Source: Saccharum officinarum
Lineage: Eukaryota; Streptophyta; Magnoliopsida; Poales; Poaceae
DNA: 64,000 nt
Assembly: GCA_020631735.1 (NCBI GenBank)
Contig: CM036191.1
Location: 40,035,335 to 40,099,334, forward strand
Direction of reading: 5' to 3'
Below, piece after piece: positions 46,701 to 59,579 of the stretch (the first letter of the stretch is position 1; every line of letters begins with the position of its first letter). A program made the translations under genes and the position numbers. The notes under the pieces were generated by a model. The model did not search any database. It was not told where the DNA came from and saw only the letters and a list, made by a program, of their open reading frames with translations.

Positions 46701-49700
46701 GACGCGCCTCCAGGCGCGCTAGTCGGTGCCGTGGCCGCGCGTGGCGCGGTGGGGGTCCCCGACGTCCGCAGCGCAGGAGGGACGTAGAGCGCGGGCGTCG
46801 GAGGAACATCAGCATCCTCTGGAGGCTCAAAGGGCGCCCTAGGCACGGCCGTAGAGGGACCGGCAGGGGCGCTAGTGGCATCAGAAGCGCTGGGTGGGGT
46901 TCCTGTAGGCAAACACTTGTGCAACGGTCCAATAGGATCGGGCACAACATCAGTAGTGTCATTATCAAGAAACCCGAGGTCCGCCGGAGTACTAGGACCA
47001 TAGCGCTCAACAAAGGGGAAGGCCGTTTCATCAAAGATGACGTACCGGGAGATGATGACTCTATTGGATGATAGGTCAAGGCTGCGGTACCCTTTGTGAT
47101 GAGCGGAATATCCTAGGAAGACGCATTGGACAGACCGAGGGGCGAGTTTATGAGGGGCAGTGGTAGACATGTTGGGATAGCATTTGCAACCAAAGACTCG
47201 TAGATGATCATATGTGGGTGGCTTGCCGAACAGGACGAGGTGGGGAGTGGAGAACTCTAGAGTCTTGGTGGGCAATATGTTAAGGAGAACAGTCGCCGTG
47301 GAGAGGGCCTCCACCTAGTATGAGGGAGGCATGGACGCCTGAAAGAGCAGTGAGCGAACAACATTATTGATAGAGAGAATAATGCGTTCAGCTTTACCGT
47401 TTTGAGGCAAGGTGTAAGGGCAGGGCATGCGAAGGTGAATGCCCTGGGTGAGGAAGAAGTGCCAGGTGCTGGAGTTGTCAAACTCTTTCCAGTTGTCGCA
47501 CTGTACAGCTTTGACGCGGGCGCCAAATTGAGTGTAGGCGTGGGCGATGAAGTGAGCAGGCGTGCTGAAAGTGTCAGATTTAAGTCGTAAAGGAAAGGTC
47601 CACAAATAATGAGTGCAATCATCAAGTATGACCAAGTAGTATTTATAACCAGAAATGCTGACAACTGGAGAGGTTCATAAATCACAATGAATAAGATCAA
47701 ACTTGCTAGACGCACGAGAGGTGGACACATGAAAGGGCAAACGAACATGACGCCCTAGTTGACAAGCATGACATAAATCTGAAAAATCCTGAATAGGAAA
47801 TGAAATACTAGACGCGAGTTTCGACAAGGCATCATGACCAGGGTGCCCAAGACGCCGGTGCCATAGTGGAGAGGAGCCCTAAGCGACAAAGGAGTGTGCT
47901 GGTGGAAGGCGGAGTGGGTATAGCGGCCCGGAGCTATCACACCTGACGATCTCTTTCCGAGATGGAAGAACCTTCACAGAACAACCAGCGGGGTCAAACT
48001 CAACAGAGCAATTATTGTTGATAGTAAATTAGCGAACAGAGATAAGATTCTTAATAATTTATGGCGACACAAGGACATTATTAAGACGTAAACTGGGTGA
48101 TAACTCTGTGGAGCCAGTGGCAGTAACAGGAATAAGGTTGCCATTACCGACAATAATAGATGAAGGGTTAGGGTACCGCGGGAGTAGAACATGTGAAAGT
48201 GAGGTGGATTGAGATGTCATATGAGAAGTAGCACCTGAGTCGAAGTACCACTCGTTGTTCGAAGGAGGGGTTAGCGACATCGTGCTGAATGCCGTGGCGA
48301 GGTCCGTCGGGTTCCAGGAGGGAAGGCCGGTCACAGGGTTGTAGTACCCCGGAGCGACCCACTGTCCAGCCTCGGTGGGAGCAGGCTGCTGGTGGGCAAC
48401 AAGCGCCTGTTGCTGCTGCTGAGCAAGCAGAGCCTGCTGCTGCGCCTGCAGGTGAGGGGGCACCGGGATGGGAGCCAGAGGTGGACGAGGACCCCCTGGC
48501 CACATCTGGATGGAGCCGGACCAAGGGTTGAAGAAGTTGGGCCAAGGGCGCCCCCCGACAGCCGGCTGACGCTGCTGTCCAGCAGCCTGCTGCTGCTGCG
48601 ACGGGCCAGCAGGGGGTCGAGAGCCACCGCCACCACCACTGCTGCTGTTGCCTTGTCCTTTGCCGCCACCGCTGCGCTTGCTACGGCGGTTCTTGGGAGC
48701 CTTGTTGTTCCCACCAGCGCCCCCAGAACGCGAGCCAGAGGATGCAGGGGCTGCGGTGGGAGGGGTCGAGGCGGCGAGTGCGGCGGCCAGAGCTTCCTTG
48801 CAGTCCTCCATGGTGAGTTCCTCAAGAATGAGGTCCTCACGTGCCTCCAGGAAGGTGGGGAAGGGTTTGGCCCAGCGAAGAAGCGTCCCAACGTGGCTGA
48901 AGCGCTCGGTCGGTGACGACCTCGCCGAGGGCCGTGATCATCGGCCATCTTCTTCAACTTGCGGCAGTACTCGGTGACGGAGAGGTCGCCCTGGACGAAG
49001 TTGCGGAACCGCGTCTCCAGTTGAATGGAGCGGGCCTCGCGGTTGCCGAGGAACTGCGACTCGATGGCGAGCCAAGCGTGTCGTGCGGTGGAGCCCCAGG
49101 CGGAGATGATCTCGCCAAGATCATCGGTGAGCGTGGCGACGATCCAGGACTTGACGACGTAGTCCATCCGGGCCCAATCGGGAGAGACCGGGTCTGGAGG
49201 ATCCTCGCGAACATGGCCCTGAAGCGAGAACTTGCCGAGGATGAGCTGAAACTGATCAAACCAGCGGTTGAAATTACCGGAATCGACATCGAGGATGGTG
49301 GTGACGTGACTCCGTATGTTGCTAACCGCCACGGCCTGAGAGTGGAGTTCCAGCAGGGCCATGGCTTCGTGGTGAAGCATGGCTGCACGAAGGTCGGGCG
49401 GTGCAGAAGGTCCTCCAGGGCCGGGCTCAGGCGGTGTAGTCACGATGGCGGCCGCAGCGGCCGCCCGCTCCCTGGCAGCGCGTGCGAGGGCTTCGCTGGT
49501 GCGTTGGGCCGCATCGTCCCGCTCCTTGGTCGCGGCCGCATCCTCCTGCTCGGCTTCGATGGCGCAGGACGGAGCGGCGTCGCGCGCGGCCGCGCGCTCG
49601 TGCTCCTGCTGCTGAGCGGCGGCGGCGGCATTCGCCTGCTCCTGGGCGAGCCGCTGGGCGACCGCGTCACCTTGGACAGAGGTGAACGAGTTGTTGTCGA

Positions 49701-52700
49701 GGCCGTCTCTGACTATAGGTGTGGTCAACATTGCGGCGTGGCCTGGGCGTTCGCGCGTGGAAGGAGTCCCGTCCAAGTGTGCGTCACGTCGAAGGAGTCC
49801 CGTCCGCGCGTGCTTGATGCCGAGTCGATGTAGGCCGGCTGCACGTCTTCTGGATCCGCGCGCGTGGAAGCCTGATCTCTTGGATCACGCCTGGGCCCGG
49901 TCTCTGGGATCACGTACCCGTCTGTCCGCGCGTGGAGGAGTGGCGGATCGTGGTCCACGCGTGAAGACGTCCGCGCGTGGAGGAAGGCCTCTGCGCGTCG
50001 AGACCGGCGCGGCACGGCAAGGGCCGGCGCGCGAGGAGGCGCTGCGCGGCGGGGCCGGCGCATGGGAGAAGGTGCTGCGCAGCGGGGCTGGCGGGAGGAG
50101 GTGCTGCGCGGCGGTGGCCGGCGCGTGCGAGGAAAAGGGGGGGCAGCGGAAGATGAGGATCATTAGGCTGATACCATGAAAGAAAATGAGTCTCTGTTGA
50201 TTAATTCTCAAATGTTGTGCATGATACAAATAGAGGTGCCGAGGCACTGCTGGCCATTGGTGCCTAGTCACCATGCCTACAATCAATGGGAGGTTCCCAT
50301 GCACCAAGACCGGGTACTCACACACTAAACATAGCTAGTCTAACAAATTGTATAGACCGTTTTATATCCTAAGTGAAAGTTCTATGCTGCTTATTTGGTC
50401 AACCTGGGTGACAATGGTGAAGATATATCATGTGGCCTTTATGAGTATTTATTCAGTATACATTTTAAAACTTATTAAATTAAAAGGTTGTATGCACAAT
50501 TGTACAGTTTTGTGGAGCACAGCTTGAATGTTTGGTATGGGACTAACAGAATGTGAAGTGAAAAAAATGTTGGTTTATGTCATGTTGGTACATATCTGGG
50601 CCCAAACTCATGGTGTAACTTGATATATCCAATTACTGTAGATACATTTCATTCTGATTGTTGTTTAGTTGGCTCAGGAAGCATGTTAAATTGTTAATGT
50701 AATCTGCAATTTAGCCTATACTTACTCCCTCACTGTTTAACCCTACTGCTACTGCCTATTTTACAAAACATCCAATCTTTATCTAGGAACCGTTATGCAG
50801 AGCAAATGTATGGCTATTCTACATCAGAAGCAGTTGGTCATGATGCCGTTGAATTATTGGTTCATCCTGATGATGCTGAGGCAGCAAACAATATCATTGG
50901 GAATATATTTATGGGGAAATGTTGGAGAGGGAAGTTTCCTGTCAAAAAGAAGTCAGGAGAACGATTTTTCATTGTGGCCAATAACACTCCTCTTTATGAT
51001 GATGATGGTAGCTTGGTAGGTCTCATTTGTCTCTCAGTTGATACGAAGACGCTAGAGGATATAATTGGCCCTTCAACTTCAATGAAGTCCTATACACATC
51101 CAGCAAAGCCCCGCTTTCAAGTCAACAATCGGCCTAAATGCAATTTGTTAAATAAAAGTTCTTTTGAGTCTGAGCAACCTGTCCAATCTTCTATAGCCTC
51201 CAAGATAACAACTTTGGTACGTGTACTTCTGAACAGACAAAAAAGGCTTTACGTGTACTTCTGAACAGACAAAAAAGGTTTTACTACTCAATTGTAGTAG
51301 AAAGTTTCTCTTGTGTCATTTCTTCTTAATTTATGTCCTAGCATACTGTGTTCTTGATTTTTTTAGAATAACACCACAGGCTACCAAAGTTACAAACAGA
51401 GTTCGTTCTCGGATGAAGACAGGTCACCATGGCGGCGGCTCTGAGTGTCAGTACTCTGAAGATGATTCCAAAGAAGAACAGGCATCTAGTGGAACAAACA
51501 CCCCTACAGGTGATGTACTGCATGGTGGTTTTGTTAAAGGAGATAATTCCCCTGGGAAGTCAAGTAAAACAAGTAGTGATGACTCAGGGGACGGAAACGA
51601 AAGGCTTTACAAGATTAGTTCGAAGGCAGAGGAATTATTGGCGAAGAAGGGGATATCATGGCCTTGGAAAGGGCACGAACATAATGGTCCTGAGAAGGGT
51701 CACATGAACCCATTGCAGTTCCATGATAAGCAAGACAATGACCAGATACATCTGGCCGGTCCAGAGTCAATTGTAATTCCAGACTACCAAGATTCTGATA
51801 GCACCCAGGAAAGCAAATATGAAGTAACGGGTAACTGGTGGTCTTTCACTAACGATAGCTTCAATAGTTTGGGCAGCAGTTTAAGTTCTAATAGCAGTGC
51901 TATTGAGAGAGTAGATCATGAAGCAGATTGCCTAGATTTTGAGATTCTATGGGAAGACCTAGTAATTGGAGAACAAGTAGGTCAAGGTATTCGCTTCTCA
52001 TTCTGCAAATGCTTCTATTTGTCTGCAAATGTAGAAACACACACTTCTCTTGCTTACTCGTGCTCCAAAAGATTTATGCATGCACAAGGCCTTACTTAAG
52101 CAACATGCTAAATTTGCTAATGGAGACACCTAAGCCCCTGGATATTAATTTTGCAGTTTGTTAATAATTTTGGTTTATGTGTTTTTCTTTGGCTGAATCC
52201 ATATCACTGTTTCCTGAAATCTTCAAAGCACTTCAATTAAATCCATGCTTCACTATAGAATTGGTGGCATGAACCCCATATCATGATAATGTTACATTTT
52301 AAGGTCTTGCGTATCATGACAGGGATGACATTTTTCCTCCATATGATCATGCATATAATCAGACATTATTAGTAACAATAAATCTTTTGTTTACTTATCA
52401 TTCTGTTTTATAATATATATATTTTGCTTATGCTATTCATGTTTCGCAGGTTCTTGCGGAACAGTGTATCATGCTCAGTGGTATGGCTCGGTATGTAACC
52501 TTACCTGTGTGAATATTCATGAATTTTTATTCTTAGTGGCTGATTTTAGATTCTTATATTATTTCTTTGTAGGATGTAGCAGTTAAACTGTTCTCTAAGC
52601 AGGAATACTCAGAAGAAATGATAGATACCTTCAGACAAGAGGTAGACATTTATTAATCTATATATATGCATGCATATGAACTTGATTTCCTTTTTCTTCT

Positions 52701-55700
52701 TCTTTTTCTTGAAGCAATTCTATAGCAATTGTCGATGTAGATACTTCAGTACTAAAATTACGATACATACCATGGAAAAATGACACATTACTTGACAAGC
52801 AAATCATCATCGCACACTCTTTATCAGTTTTTTCCACAACACACTTAGTTTTTTTAAAACATTTCGCAGCATGCTTGGACCATTGTTAGCCAACTACTGC
52901 TGCATACACATAAGGCATATCGTGAGATATTTAGATATACAAAGTAGCTCCTCATCTTGTTAGCGCATTACAACATTTACGTTTAGGCAAACCATTTTTA
53001 ACTTGCACATAGGAAGGAAAAGGAGAAATAAGCAAAGAGGGAATAAAGAGAGGAGATCATTATTGGATAAATCTACTCAGCAACACACCATACTGACACA
53101 TGCAAACACATGGCATGGACCATGTTGTAGTAATATCACCATGTTGATGCTTCTATGTCAGTGGACTGAGTCATGCTGCAAAGCATTCTTGCACTAGTTG
53201 GTCACTGTGGATGAGGTCAAACAACGAATTATACAGACACAGGTTAGGTTGATTACTAAGTCGCAGAAGTAGAAAGCAAGAACTTTCTGAACAATTCCTT
53301 GAGGCCATTTTCAGCATAATGTTACAGTAACTCAAGATTTCTTTTGTTCTGATGCATTCACATACTGAACAGATTTGAACCATCCTGAAATTATGTCTAT
53401 GTGTTAACTCAGGACATAACATGATAGTGTTCTATAGTAACTGGGTAACTGGATGGGATATGTTTGGCATTTACGTTTCCACTTTCTAGTATACCCTCGC
53501 CGTGCCAGCGAGAAGGGAGCCAACCCACCACTAGCTCCCCTACACGCCGCCCATCTCCGGTCGCCGTCGCCGCCCTCCGGCGTGCGGCGACGGCGGCCTG
53601 CAGTGGCCCGAAAACAAGGTGCCCGCTGCGTCCCCTCCCCACCCCGCCCCCACACCACCCCCCTCTCTCTTTCCCCCTCCCAACCCTCCACCACCTTCTT
53701 CCCCGGTGCATTTCGGCGGGCTCGCCGGCCGGGGGCCCGGATCCGGGTTCCCCTGGACCGGATCCGGCCTCCCCCTTGACGGATCCATGGCGGCGCGGGC
53801 TGGGCGCCGGCCGCCCTCGCGTGGCCGTCCTGGCCTGCCGGGGTGCCTCCCTCGTTGCTCTTGGGCGACCTAGGCGGGGCGACGCCGTGGCGGCCTGGGA
53901 CGGGCGGACCCCACACCCCCACCCCTGCTCATTGCAAGACAGTCTCGGCCGGCTGGTGTGCCTCCCCCGTGACGCTCGTCCTGGGCCAGGGCGACGCGCC
54001 GTGGCTGCCACGCAGCCTGGGGACGGGCGGATCCCGCGCCCCCCTGCTCGTTTGGGACGGTGCCGCTGTCCGAGTTCGACGTCGCTCTCCGTGTCTTCTA
54101 GCGGTGCTGCAGTTCCGCGTCTGTGCTGGCCATGGCCGGGCACCCTAGTTCGGCGGGTGCCGGGGCAGTTAGGAATGGCAGGGCCGCGCCGGCTCCCCCT
54201 GCTGGCAGTGCGGTGGTGGCGTGATAGGTGCTGCACTCCTGGCGCCTGCGCCACGGCTTCGATCCTCGTTGTCGTCGTCACTGCTTCGGGTGCCACGAGT
54301 GGCCTGCGCCCGAGGCAAGAATCAGGGTGAAAACCCTGTCCGGTTCTTCCGGGCCGGTGGCGGTGGTGCAGTATGCGTCATCCACCTCCTTGGAGGCGTC
54401 GCCGATGCTTCTTCGCCTGGAGCAGGCTGGGGACGAAAGTCCTACTCGTGTGCTATTCCAACGTTGTTGGCGTCTACGGATGTCAATTCCCTTCTTGAAG
54501 GCATCGTTGGAGCGTCGTTGCACCACGTCACCCACTACCATCGCTGGAGCCCTTCGCTTCATCGACGTCTATGGTTCCCGTCTTGCCGCTGGTTGCTGGG
54601 GAAGTTCCTAACTATGCCTGTCGTGCCTTCATGTATTCCACCGCAATGGTTCGCCCTGCTGCACTTGACCAATCCAGTGTCGTTTTCTCCTTTGGCGGAT
54701 GCTTTGCCGTCACTGTCGCCGGCCTCCTCTTAACTGGTGCTTTGCTGTTAAGAGTGTGAAGGCCGCCCCCCTTGTGGATGCTTTGCCGCAAGGGGTGTCT
54801 CCTGCTGCTATTGGGCCCCCTCTCTGGTAGATGCTTTGCTACCGAGAGTGTGCTGGTCTGTTTCCTAGCGGATGCTTTGCCGCCGTGGTCGCTCGGTTCG
54901 TTGGCGGATGCTTTGCCGCCGTTGCTGTTGCTCGATGCTCGCTCTCTTAGTGGATGCTTTGCCACCGCGGTTTGGTCTATTATGTGGGGAACCATTGCGA
55001 GGTCGTTTTTATTGCAGGCACAGTTGTAGGTCTTCGGTGTTGATGAGGGCGGTCGCGCTCTCTTTGTATCTTTTTGTTGCTTCTATGTTTATTCCAGGTT
55101 ATTTACTACTATTTTAATGGTTTGTAATCTGCGCTATGAAGGTTCTCTCATAGCTGACTTGTAATTCACCCCTCTTAATGAAAAACGGGCTATATCCCCG
55201 GTCGCGAAAAAAAAACTTTCTAGTATATCTTTCCTTGATCGAATGCACATTCAGGAAGTCTCCTGTTAGCTTTGCACGATCAGCAAGAATTTTTGGTGAC
55301 TTTAGAGGACGACAGGTGTTACATATCAGAGGGTGTTATAGGCTTTGATTCACTCAACTGCTTTAAAGTTTTTGCTTGCCATCTTGCAGGAGTTAAAATA
55401 AAGTTGATTTTTTATCTTGTAGCAGGATCTTTTTTGTTGCTTTCATATCTAGAATTTTTTTTAAAAAATCATGTAGTATGGTTATACTGATCTGTGTCAG
55501 ATGTGCAATGTTTTGCTTCCATTATGACTTGTAAGCTTCTGAAGGGAAAATGTTGGTAGGACTTTTATGTACTCAAAGAAACCATAAACAATCTTTTCGC
55601 TCTTCTATGCTTTTTCTGTAAAAACCAAAAAGAAATACATTGTTGACAGTTCTTAGCGTTATCTTTTGCTTATTGTGTTTCTGGAGACTATAGGCTATAC

Positions 55701-58700
55701 TATGCATTATGTTGTTAACTTTCCCCATATCCTTCATATGCGCAGGTATCACTGATGAAGAAACTACGCCATCCAAATATTATACTCTTCATGGGTGCAG
55801 TTGCATCTCCAGAACGACTTTGTATTGTTACAGAATTTCTTCCACGGTGTGTTTTAATCTCTTACAACTAAAGGAGTCCGAACACCAAGTTATAACTAAA
55901 GGACCATTTGTCCATTTGCATATTCTTCTGTGATTGTTACTTCTATTCTGTTGGTATAATGGGATTAACCTATATAGTTTGATTTATTATATAGCTTTAT
56001 TAAAAAACTCATCTAGGGAGAGAAATGTCAACCCTAGGATTAATATATAGAAGGTGAGAATCAAAACCTTCTTGGCTCGCAACCACCCCTACTAGCCAAT
56101 ATGAGTCACTACAATGTCTAAGGGGCCTATGTTAAGTTGTGAAATCTTAGTAAACACCAGGTTTTCTAAACTGGGCTGGAAGTCAAAGAACATATCCTGT
56201 TTAATATTTTCAGGTGTGAAGTTTCAAATATGTACATTTCATATCAAAGAATTGGAAATTCCACACCATAGATTATGTACCAATGATGACAGAAATGGTT
56301 TGTCAATCTGACACTTCCGAAGTTCCCATGTCCTTCACCTCCAATTAACATGGTGCATCTTGTTCTCTTATAGTCCCTTGTATATTGAGAGGATTAGTCT
56401 GCAGAAATCAATTATCCAAACTTCATTTATAAACCAATGGGCCATATACCTTGACCTAATTTAAGACCCTTGGCTGACATTGCAATTATGCTAATGCCTC
56501 TAGACCTAAGTGTAATGCTTGTAATATTGATTGTAATCTTTGGGGATATCCTTTTAAAGTATTTAGCACTGACAAAAAAATCTGGGTCCATCCACTGTTT
56601 ACTTTATTGTTCTTACAGTCTTACCACATTCACAAATTGTAGGTCTATTACCCAGTTGTTTAAGTAGCCACTCAGTAACTGGGATATGAGATTTTTTTTT
56701 CAGTTTCTTGTAGTTCTTTCGTGAAGATGGGTCATTGGTTGGAGTTACTAATTCAGTGAAAGTTAATCGTAACAGTTGTTTTCAGTATTAGGTCACTACA
56801 CTTCATTGTCAAATTATTCCGGCATCATCTTTACACTAACTGAGCTTTCCCATCAACTTGCACTATTTTTGGTACTTCAAATATCAGCTTTTATAATCTT
56901 CAACAGTTGTTTACAAGCACAAAAGAGCAAAGCATTTATTGTTCCATTTCTCCATTTCACACTTTGATGTTTCCATGTCACAGGGGGAGTTTGTTCCGCT
57001 TACTTCAAAAGAACACTGGCAAGCTGGATCCGAGACGGCGAGTTTACATGGCTATAGACATTGTGAGTGCTGTTTATCTTTCCATAAAGTTCTTGGAAAT
57101 TGCAGGCCAAATAAATGCTAAGTATTTTTTGTAATTAACATAATGAATTAGCAGAGAACTGGATAAACATTCTTTAATTGTGCTGACAAGAAGCATAATG
57201 AATAAACAGAGAAGCATTACAGTGTCATCAATTGTTGACAGGCATGTATCAGAGAAGTCAAATTTTGCGTAAACTTGCCATATCATTTAGCTTCAGTGTA
57301 TGAAAATACGTAACACGGTATATAGTCTTATACTTAACACAGTGCTACATGATTTCGAAAATACATTCACAATTTAAGTGATTCTGCTGTGAGATAAGAA
57401 AAACTAGAGCAACTTATGAGAAACTACGTAGCTTGATATTAAGGACTCAAATTCGCCTGATGAGGACTTGAACTTTGGTGGTCTGGGTGTAGAATCACAC
57501 CATCACTCAATTTCTTTCTGGGACTCTGAATCAGTTGATACAAAAAACGGCTTGGCAATTTATACAAATAAGTAATATCTTGACTGTACACAAGCTTATG
57601 TAGCATTATTGGTTTTAGAAAACACTGTTTCTATTTTTGCAGGCAAGGGGTATGAATTATCTTCACCATTGTAGCCCTCCTATTGTTCACCGTGATTTAA
57701 AATCATCAAATTTGTTGGTTGACAAGAACTGGACTGTAAAGGTAACACTGGAATTGAAGCTCTCCAATCGCCATGCTTTCTTTTCTCATTTGTGTTGTTC
57801 AATCAGGTTGCAGATTTTGGTCTTTCACGTCTAAAATTCGAAACGTTTTTGCGAACAAAAACTGGGAAAGGAACGGTGAGTAAAAAAATTTACTTGATAA
57901 ATATAAACATTGTAGACACTCCCCCGAAGAGTGATAATGTCATAAACTTTGATCTACAGAATCTGATAATTAGCTTTTCTATGCAGCCACAATGGATGGC
58001 CCCAGAGGTGTTACGTAATGAACCTTCAGATGAAAAGTACGTTCAACAAAGACATTGTTTACATTGTGTGTGCCTCCTATCGGTTTTAGGATTGGCAGTT
58101 ACTGATCTTTTTGTTCTTGGTAAATATAGGTCTGATGTGTACAGCTATGGGGTTATTCTGTGGGAACTTGTGACCCAGAAGATACCCTGGGATAATCTCA
58201 ATACAATGCAGGTAAATTGACCCAGTGCATTTGTCTTTTAGTCTTTTGGTTAGGCATGCTTGGATATTTGTGGTGCCTTTTTTCTGCCTTTGCGGGTAGA
58301 GGTAGGCAGAAAATTTTGTTCAGAAGAACAACTAACTAGGTACAAATACTAATTAAGTAACTAAAGTTCGTTTCTTTGCTTCTATGTGCATTGTCCTTTA
58401 TGTCTGATTGCTAGACCAACATTCATCGTCATCAGTACATTATCCTTGCGCCTTGCTCAAACAATCAATTCTGTGACATCCCCATGCTGCAGGTTATCGG
58501 AGCCGTTGGTTTTATGGATCAGAGGTTGGACATCCCAAGCGATACAGATCCTAAATGGGCGTCGATGATTGAGAGTTGTTGGGATAGGTAAGCATATTGC
58601 TTTTTCCTACTAAGCAACAGTTAACTAGTCGAATGCATATGTAGAGTTCATGTTTGAAGAAGCCCAAATCATCTTTGAGAAAATCATAGTTTCATTCTGA

Positions 58701-58879
58701 TGAACAGTGTGATTAGTCCATGATACATGTATCCTTACTTGAGCAGCGACCCACGAAAACGCCCATCATTCCTAGAGCTCCTGGACAGGCTTAGAGACCT
58801 GCAAAAGCAGTACAGCCTGCAGGCTCAGATGCAGCGGAACCTGTCTGCCGATGTTCTGCTGAAAGGGGCTGTGAAATGA
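43769..58879 (+). CDS. PAS-domain Raf-like MAPKKK (13 exons, 714 residues)
   Basis: The exons are 43769-44058, 50787-51216, 51380-51986, 52450-52490, 52573-52641, 55746-55846, 56984-57062, 57643-57741, 57807-57875, 57987-58036, 58130-58211, 58493-58587 and 58747-58879. All junctions are GT-AG, all phases agree, and the sum is 715 codons including TGA at 58877-58879. The N-terminal helix ([17 protein letters not shown]) looks like a coiled coil. A PAS domain spans about residues 70-190 ([20 protein letters not shown] / [16 protein letters not shown]). A Ser/Asp-rich linker follows to about 425. The kinase domain has the Gly loop GQGSCGTVY at 441-449, Lys461 in [14 protein letters not shown] with Asp557, DFG at 575-577 and APE at 600-602. 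All catalytic residues are present. It resembles Arabidopsis PAS-Raf kinases (RAF10/RAF11 type), cytosolic Ser/Thr kinases known in ABA and stress signalling; the exact orthologue is an inference. Introns 1 and 5 carry retroelements. Confidence 0.93.
44673..44841 (-). repeat. 3' LTR of the Ale-type copia
   Basis: 169 bases, downstream LTR in minus-strand sense. The purine-rich tract GTGGGGGTG (minus) abuts it. Confidence 0.9.
44861..48058 (-). pseudogene. Broken pol of the Ale-type copia (integrase, RT, RNase H)
   Basis: On the minus strand the order is the pre-integrase segment ([10 protein letters not shown], near 47840), the integrase core ([37 protein letters not shown]), a Pro/Ala-rich stretch, RT ([39 protein letters not shown]) and RNase H ([55 protein letters not shown]). 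Several Trp codons have become stops, for example just before [10 protein letters not shown] near 47312 and in the CDL/TSP region near 47670. Frame shifts separate integrase from RT and RT from RNase H. In the second integrase motif, Trp replaces the usual Gly (CDNG). Confidence 0.88.
48059..49776 (-). pseudogene. Gag and protease start of the Ale-type copia (frame-shifted)
   Basis: The first frame (49776 to about 48940) has an Ala/Gln/Glu-rich N-terminus, with [14 protein letters not shown] a likelier start, and then the Gag body ([52 protein letters not shown]). The frame changes near 48940. The second (48811-48059) carries [16 protein letters not shown] just upstream of a Gly/Gln/Pro-rich tract and ends in the protease motif [13 protein letters not shown] and RLNNVLVSP before a stop. 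I see no zinc knuckle, consistent with some Ale Gags. Confidence 0.8.
50166..50176 (-). other. Primer-binding site of the Ale-type copia
   Basis: TGGTATCAGCC on the minus strand directly follows the 5' LTR and matches the start of the initiator tRNA-Met complement. Confidence 0.75.
50177..50345 (-). repeat. 5' LTR of the Ale-type copia
   Basis: 169 bases. Six substitutions from the 3' LTR; the TSD AATTG follows at 50346. Confidence 0.9.
53494..55214 (+). mobile_element. Poly-A retroposon with a 13-base TSD in intron 5
   Basis: The perfect direct repeat ACTTTCTAGTATA lies at 53481-53493 and 55215-55227. The 1721-base insert starts in very GC-rich sequence and ends CCCCGGTCGCG followed by A8, as expected from LINE-driven target-primed insertion. 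It contains no reverse transcriptase frame, so it is a truncated LINE or a non-autonomous retroposon mobilised in trans. The long overlapping frames on both strands (for example 53409-54296 minus and 53464-54330 plus) reflect GC content. Confidence 0.85.
54690..54970 (+). repeat. GGATGCTTTGCCG repeats in the retroposon
   Basis: The word GGATGCTTTGCCG or a close variant occurs about six times (near 54693, 54776, 54829, 54859, 54903 and 54952) at spacings of 30-80 bases in the 3' half of the retroposon. Confidence 0.75.
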
Positions 58880-59579
58880 GCACTGAGGAATGGTAGCTCT
58901 AAACCTAATGGAACATGGCACTGGACATTGTCGGCAATCAGAGCAAGCAAAGATGGTGGTTCATCGACATCGTAGCGTGCTAATGAGGAAGGCTGGTTCT
59001 TCGTGCATGTTCGCCCCCTTGGTAGAAGAGGAGGAGCTGCGGTCAGAGTTGGAGGTCGTACCAGCAAAGTGGTGCATGGCTTCCTGTATCTCAAGGCCTG
59101 AAGCTTCAGAATGCGGTAATCTTCGGCCAAGAAGGCCGGACACTTTTGAAATGAGAATGGCCAAGAAGGCCAAAAAGGTCGGACTACTTTTTGTATTAAC
59201 GCCCCAATTTTTCAAGGGGAAAAAAATGAATTGTTCATAAATTGTGTTCTTGGTTTTGATAACGTTCTTGTGTGCATATTATAGAACCTATAAACTATAT
59301 ATAACCAAAAACTAGCAGAGACTGACCTAAATCAATGAGGTTGTCATGTAAAATTCGTCCAAACAACTAGAAAATCTAACAAAGACATGTAAATGCTCTA
59401 ATGTTGTTCGCTTCTGAAAGCGTAAATATGTTTAGAGTTGGGTAAGCTTTAGATAATGCAACTCTTGAAATGTGATCATCACCGATTCAACGGATGATGG
59501 TAGCGTCCTTGACAGTGTGACCCATTGGGCCGGCCATACCACCATGGTGATTAGTGAATCCATAATAAAATCAGCGTCA
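58880..59579. other. 3' flank of the kinase gene
   Basis: Probable 3' UTR directly after the stop. No strong AATAAA signal is obvious; A/T-rich words occur at 59215-59240 and later. No other gene was found. Confidence 0.45.

Larger units (their letters stand above)
44673..50345 (-). mobile_element. Ty1/copia element of Ale/Retrofit type, antisense in intron 1
   Basis: The two 169-base LTRs (44673-44841 and 50177-50345, TGAAAG...CTAACA on plus) differ at six positions (about 3.6%). The perfect TSD AATTG lies at 44668-44672 and 50346-50350. The primer-binding site is at 50166-50176 and a purine-rich tract lies next to the 3' LTR near 44842-44850. Very short LTRs with gag-integrase-RT-RNase H order point to the Ale lineage. 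The coding part has several stops and frame breaks, so it is dead. It is older than the gypsy element in this window judged by LTR divergence. Confidence 0.92.
44059..50786 (+). other. Intron 1 of the kinase gene (6.7 kb)
   Basis: The donor is GTGAGG and the acceptor is TATCTAG. The exon junction completes a Trp codon (TG/G) inside the PAS domain (LIYW/NRYAEQ). About 5.68 kb is the Ale-type copia element with its TSD, leaving about 1.05 kb of native intron. Confidence 0.9.
52642..55745 (+). other. Intron 5 of the kinase gene (3.1 kb)
   Basis: The donor is GTAGAC and the acceptor is TATGCGCAG. It separates the VAVK exon from the exon starting [13 protein letters not shown] 1.7-kb retroposon and its TSD make up more than half of it. 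The 52660-53480 part is plain AT-rich intron sequence. Confidence 0.88.

Noticed and set aside
46445..47079. Frames on both strands over the Pro/Ala-rich integrase tail (208 and 317 codons)
   Set aside because: Out-of-frame shadows of the copia pol region; the true frame shows integrase homology.
48392..49833. Plus-strand frames of 174 and 306 codons
   Set aside because: Antisense shadows of the copia gag on the minus strand.
53409..54330. Long overlapping frames on both strands (295 and 288 codons)
   Set aside because: They fall in the GC-rich part of the intron 5 retroposon and have no domain features.
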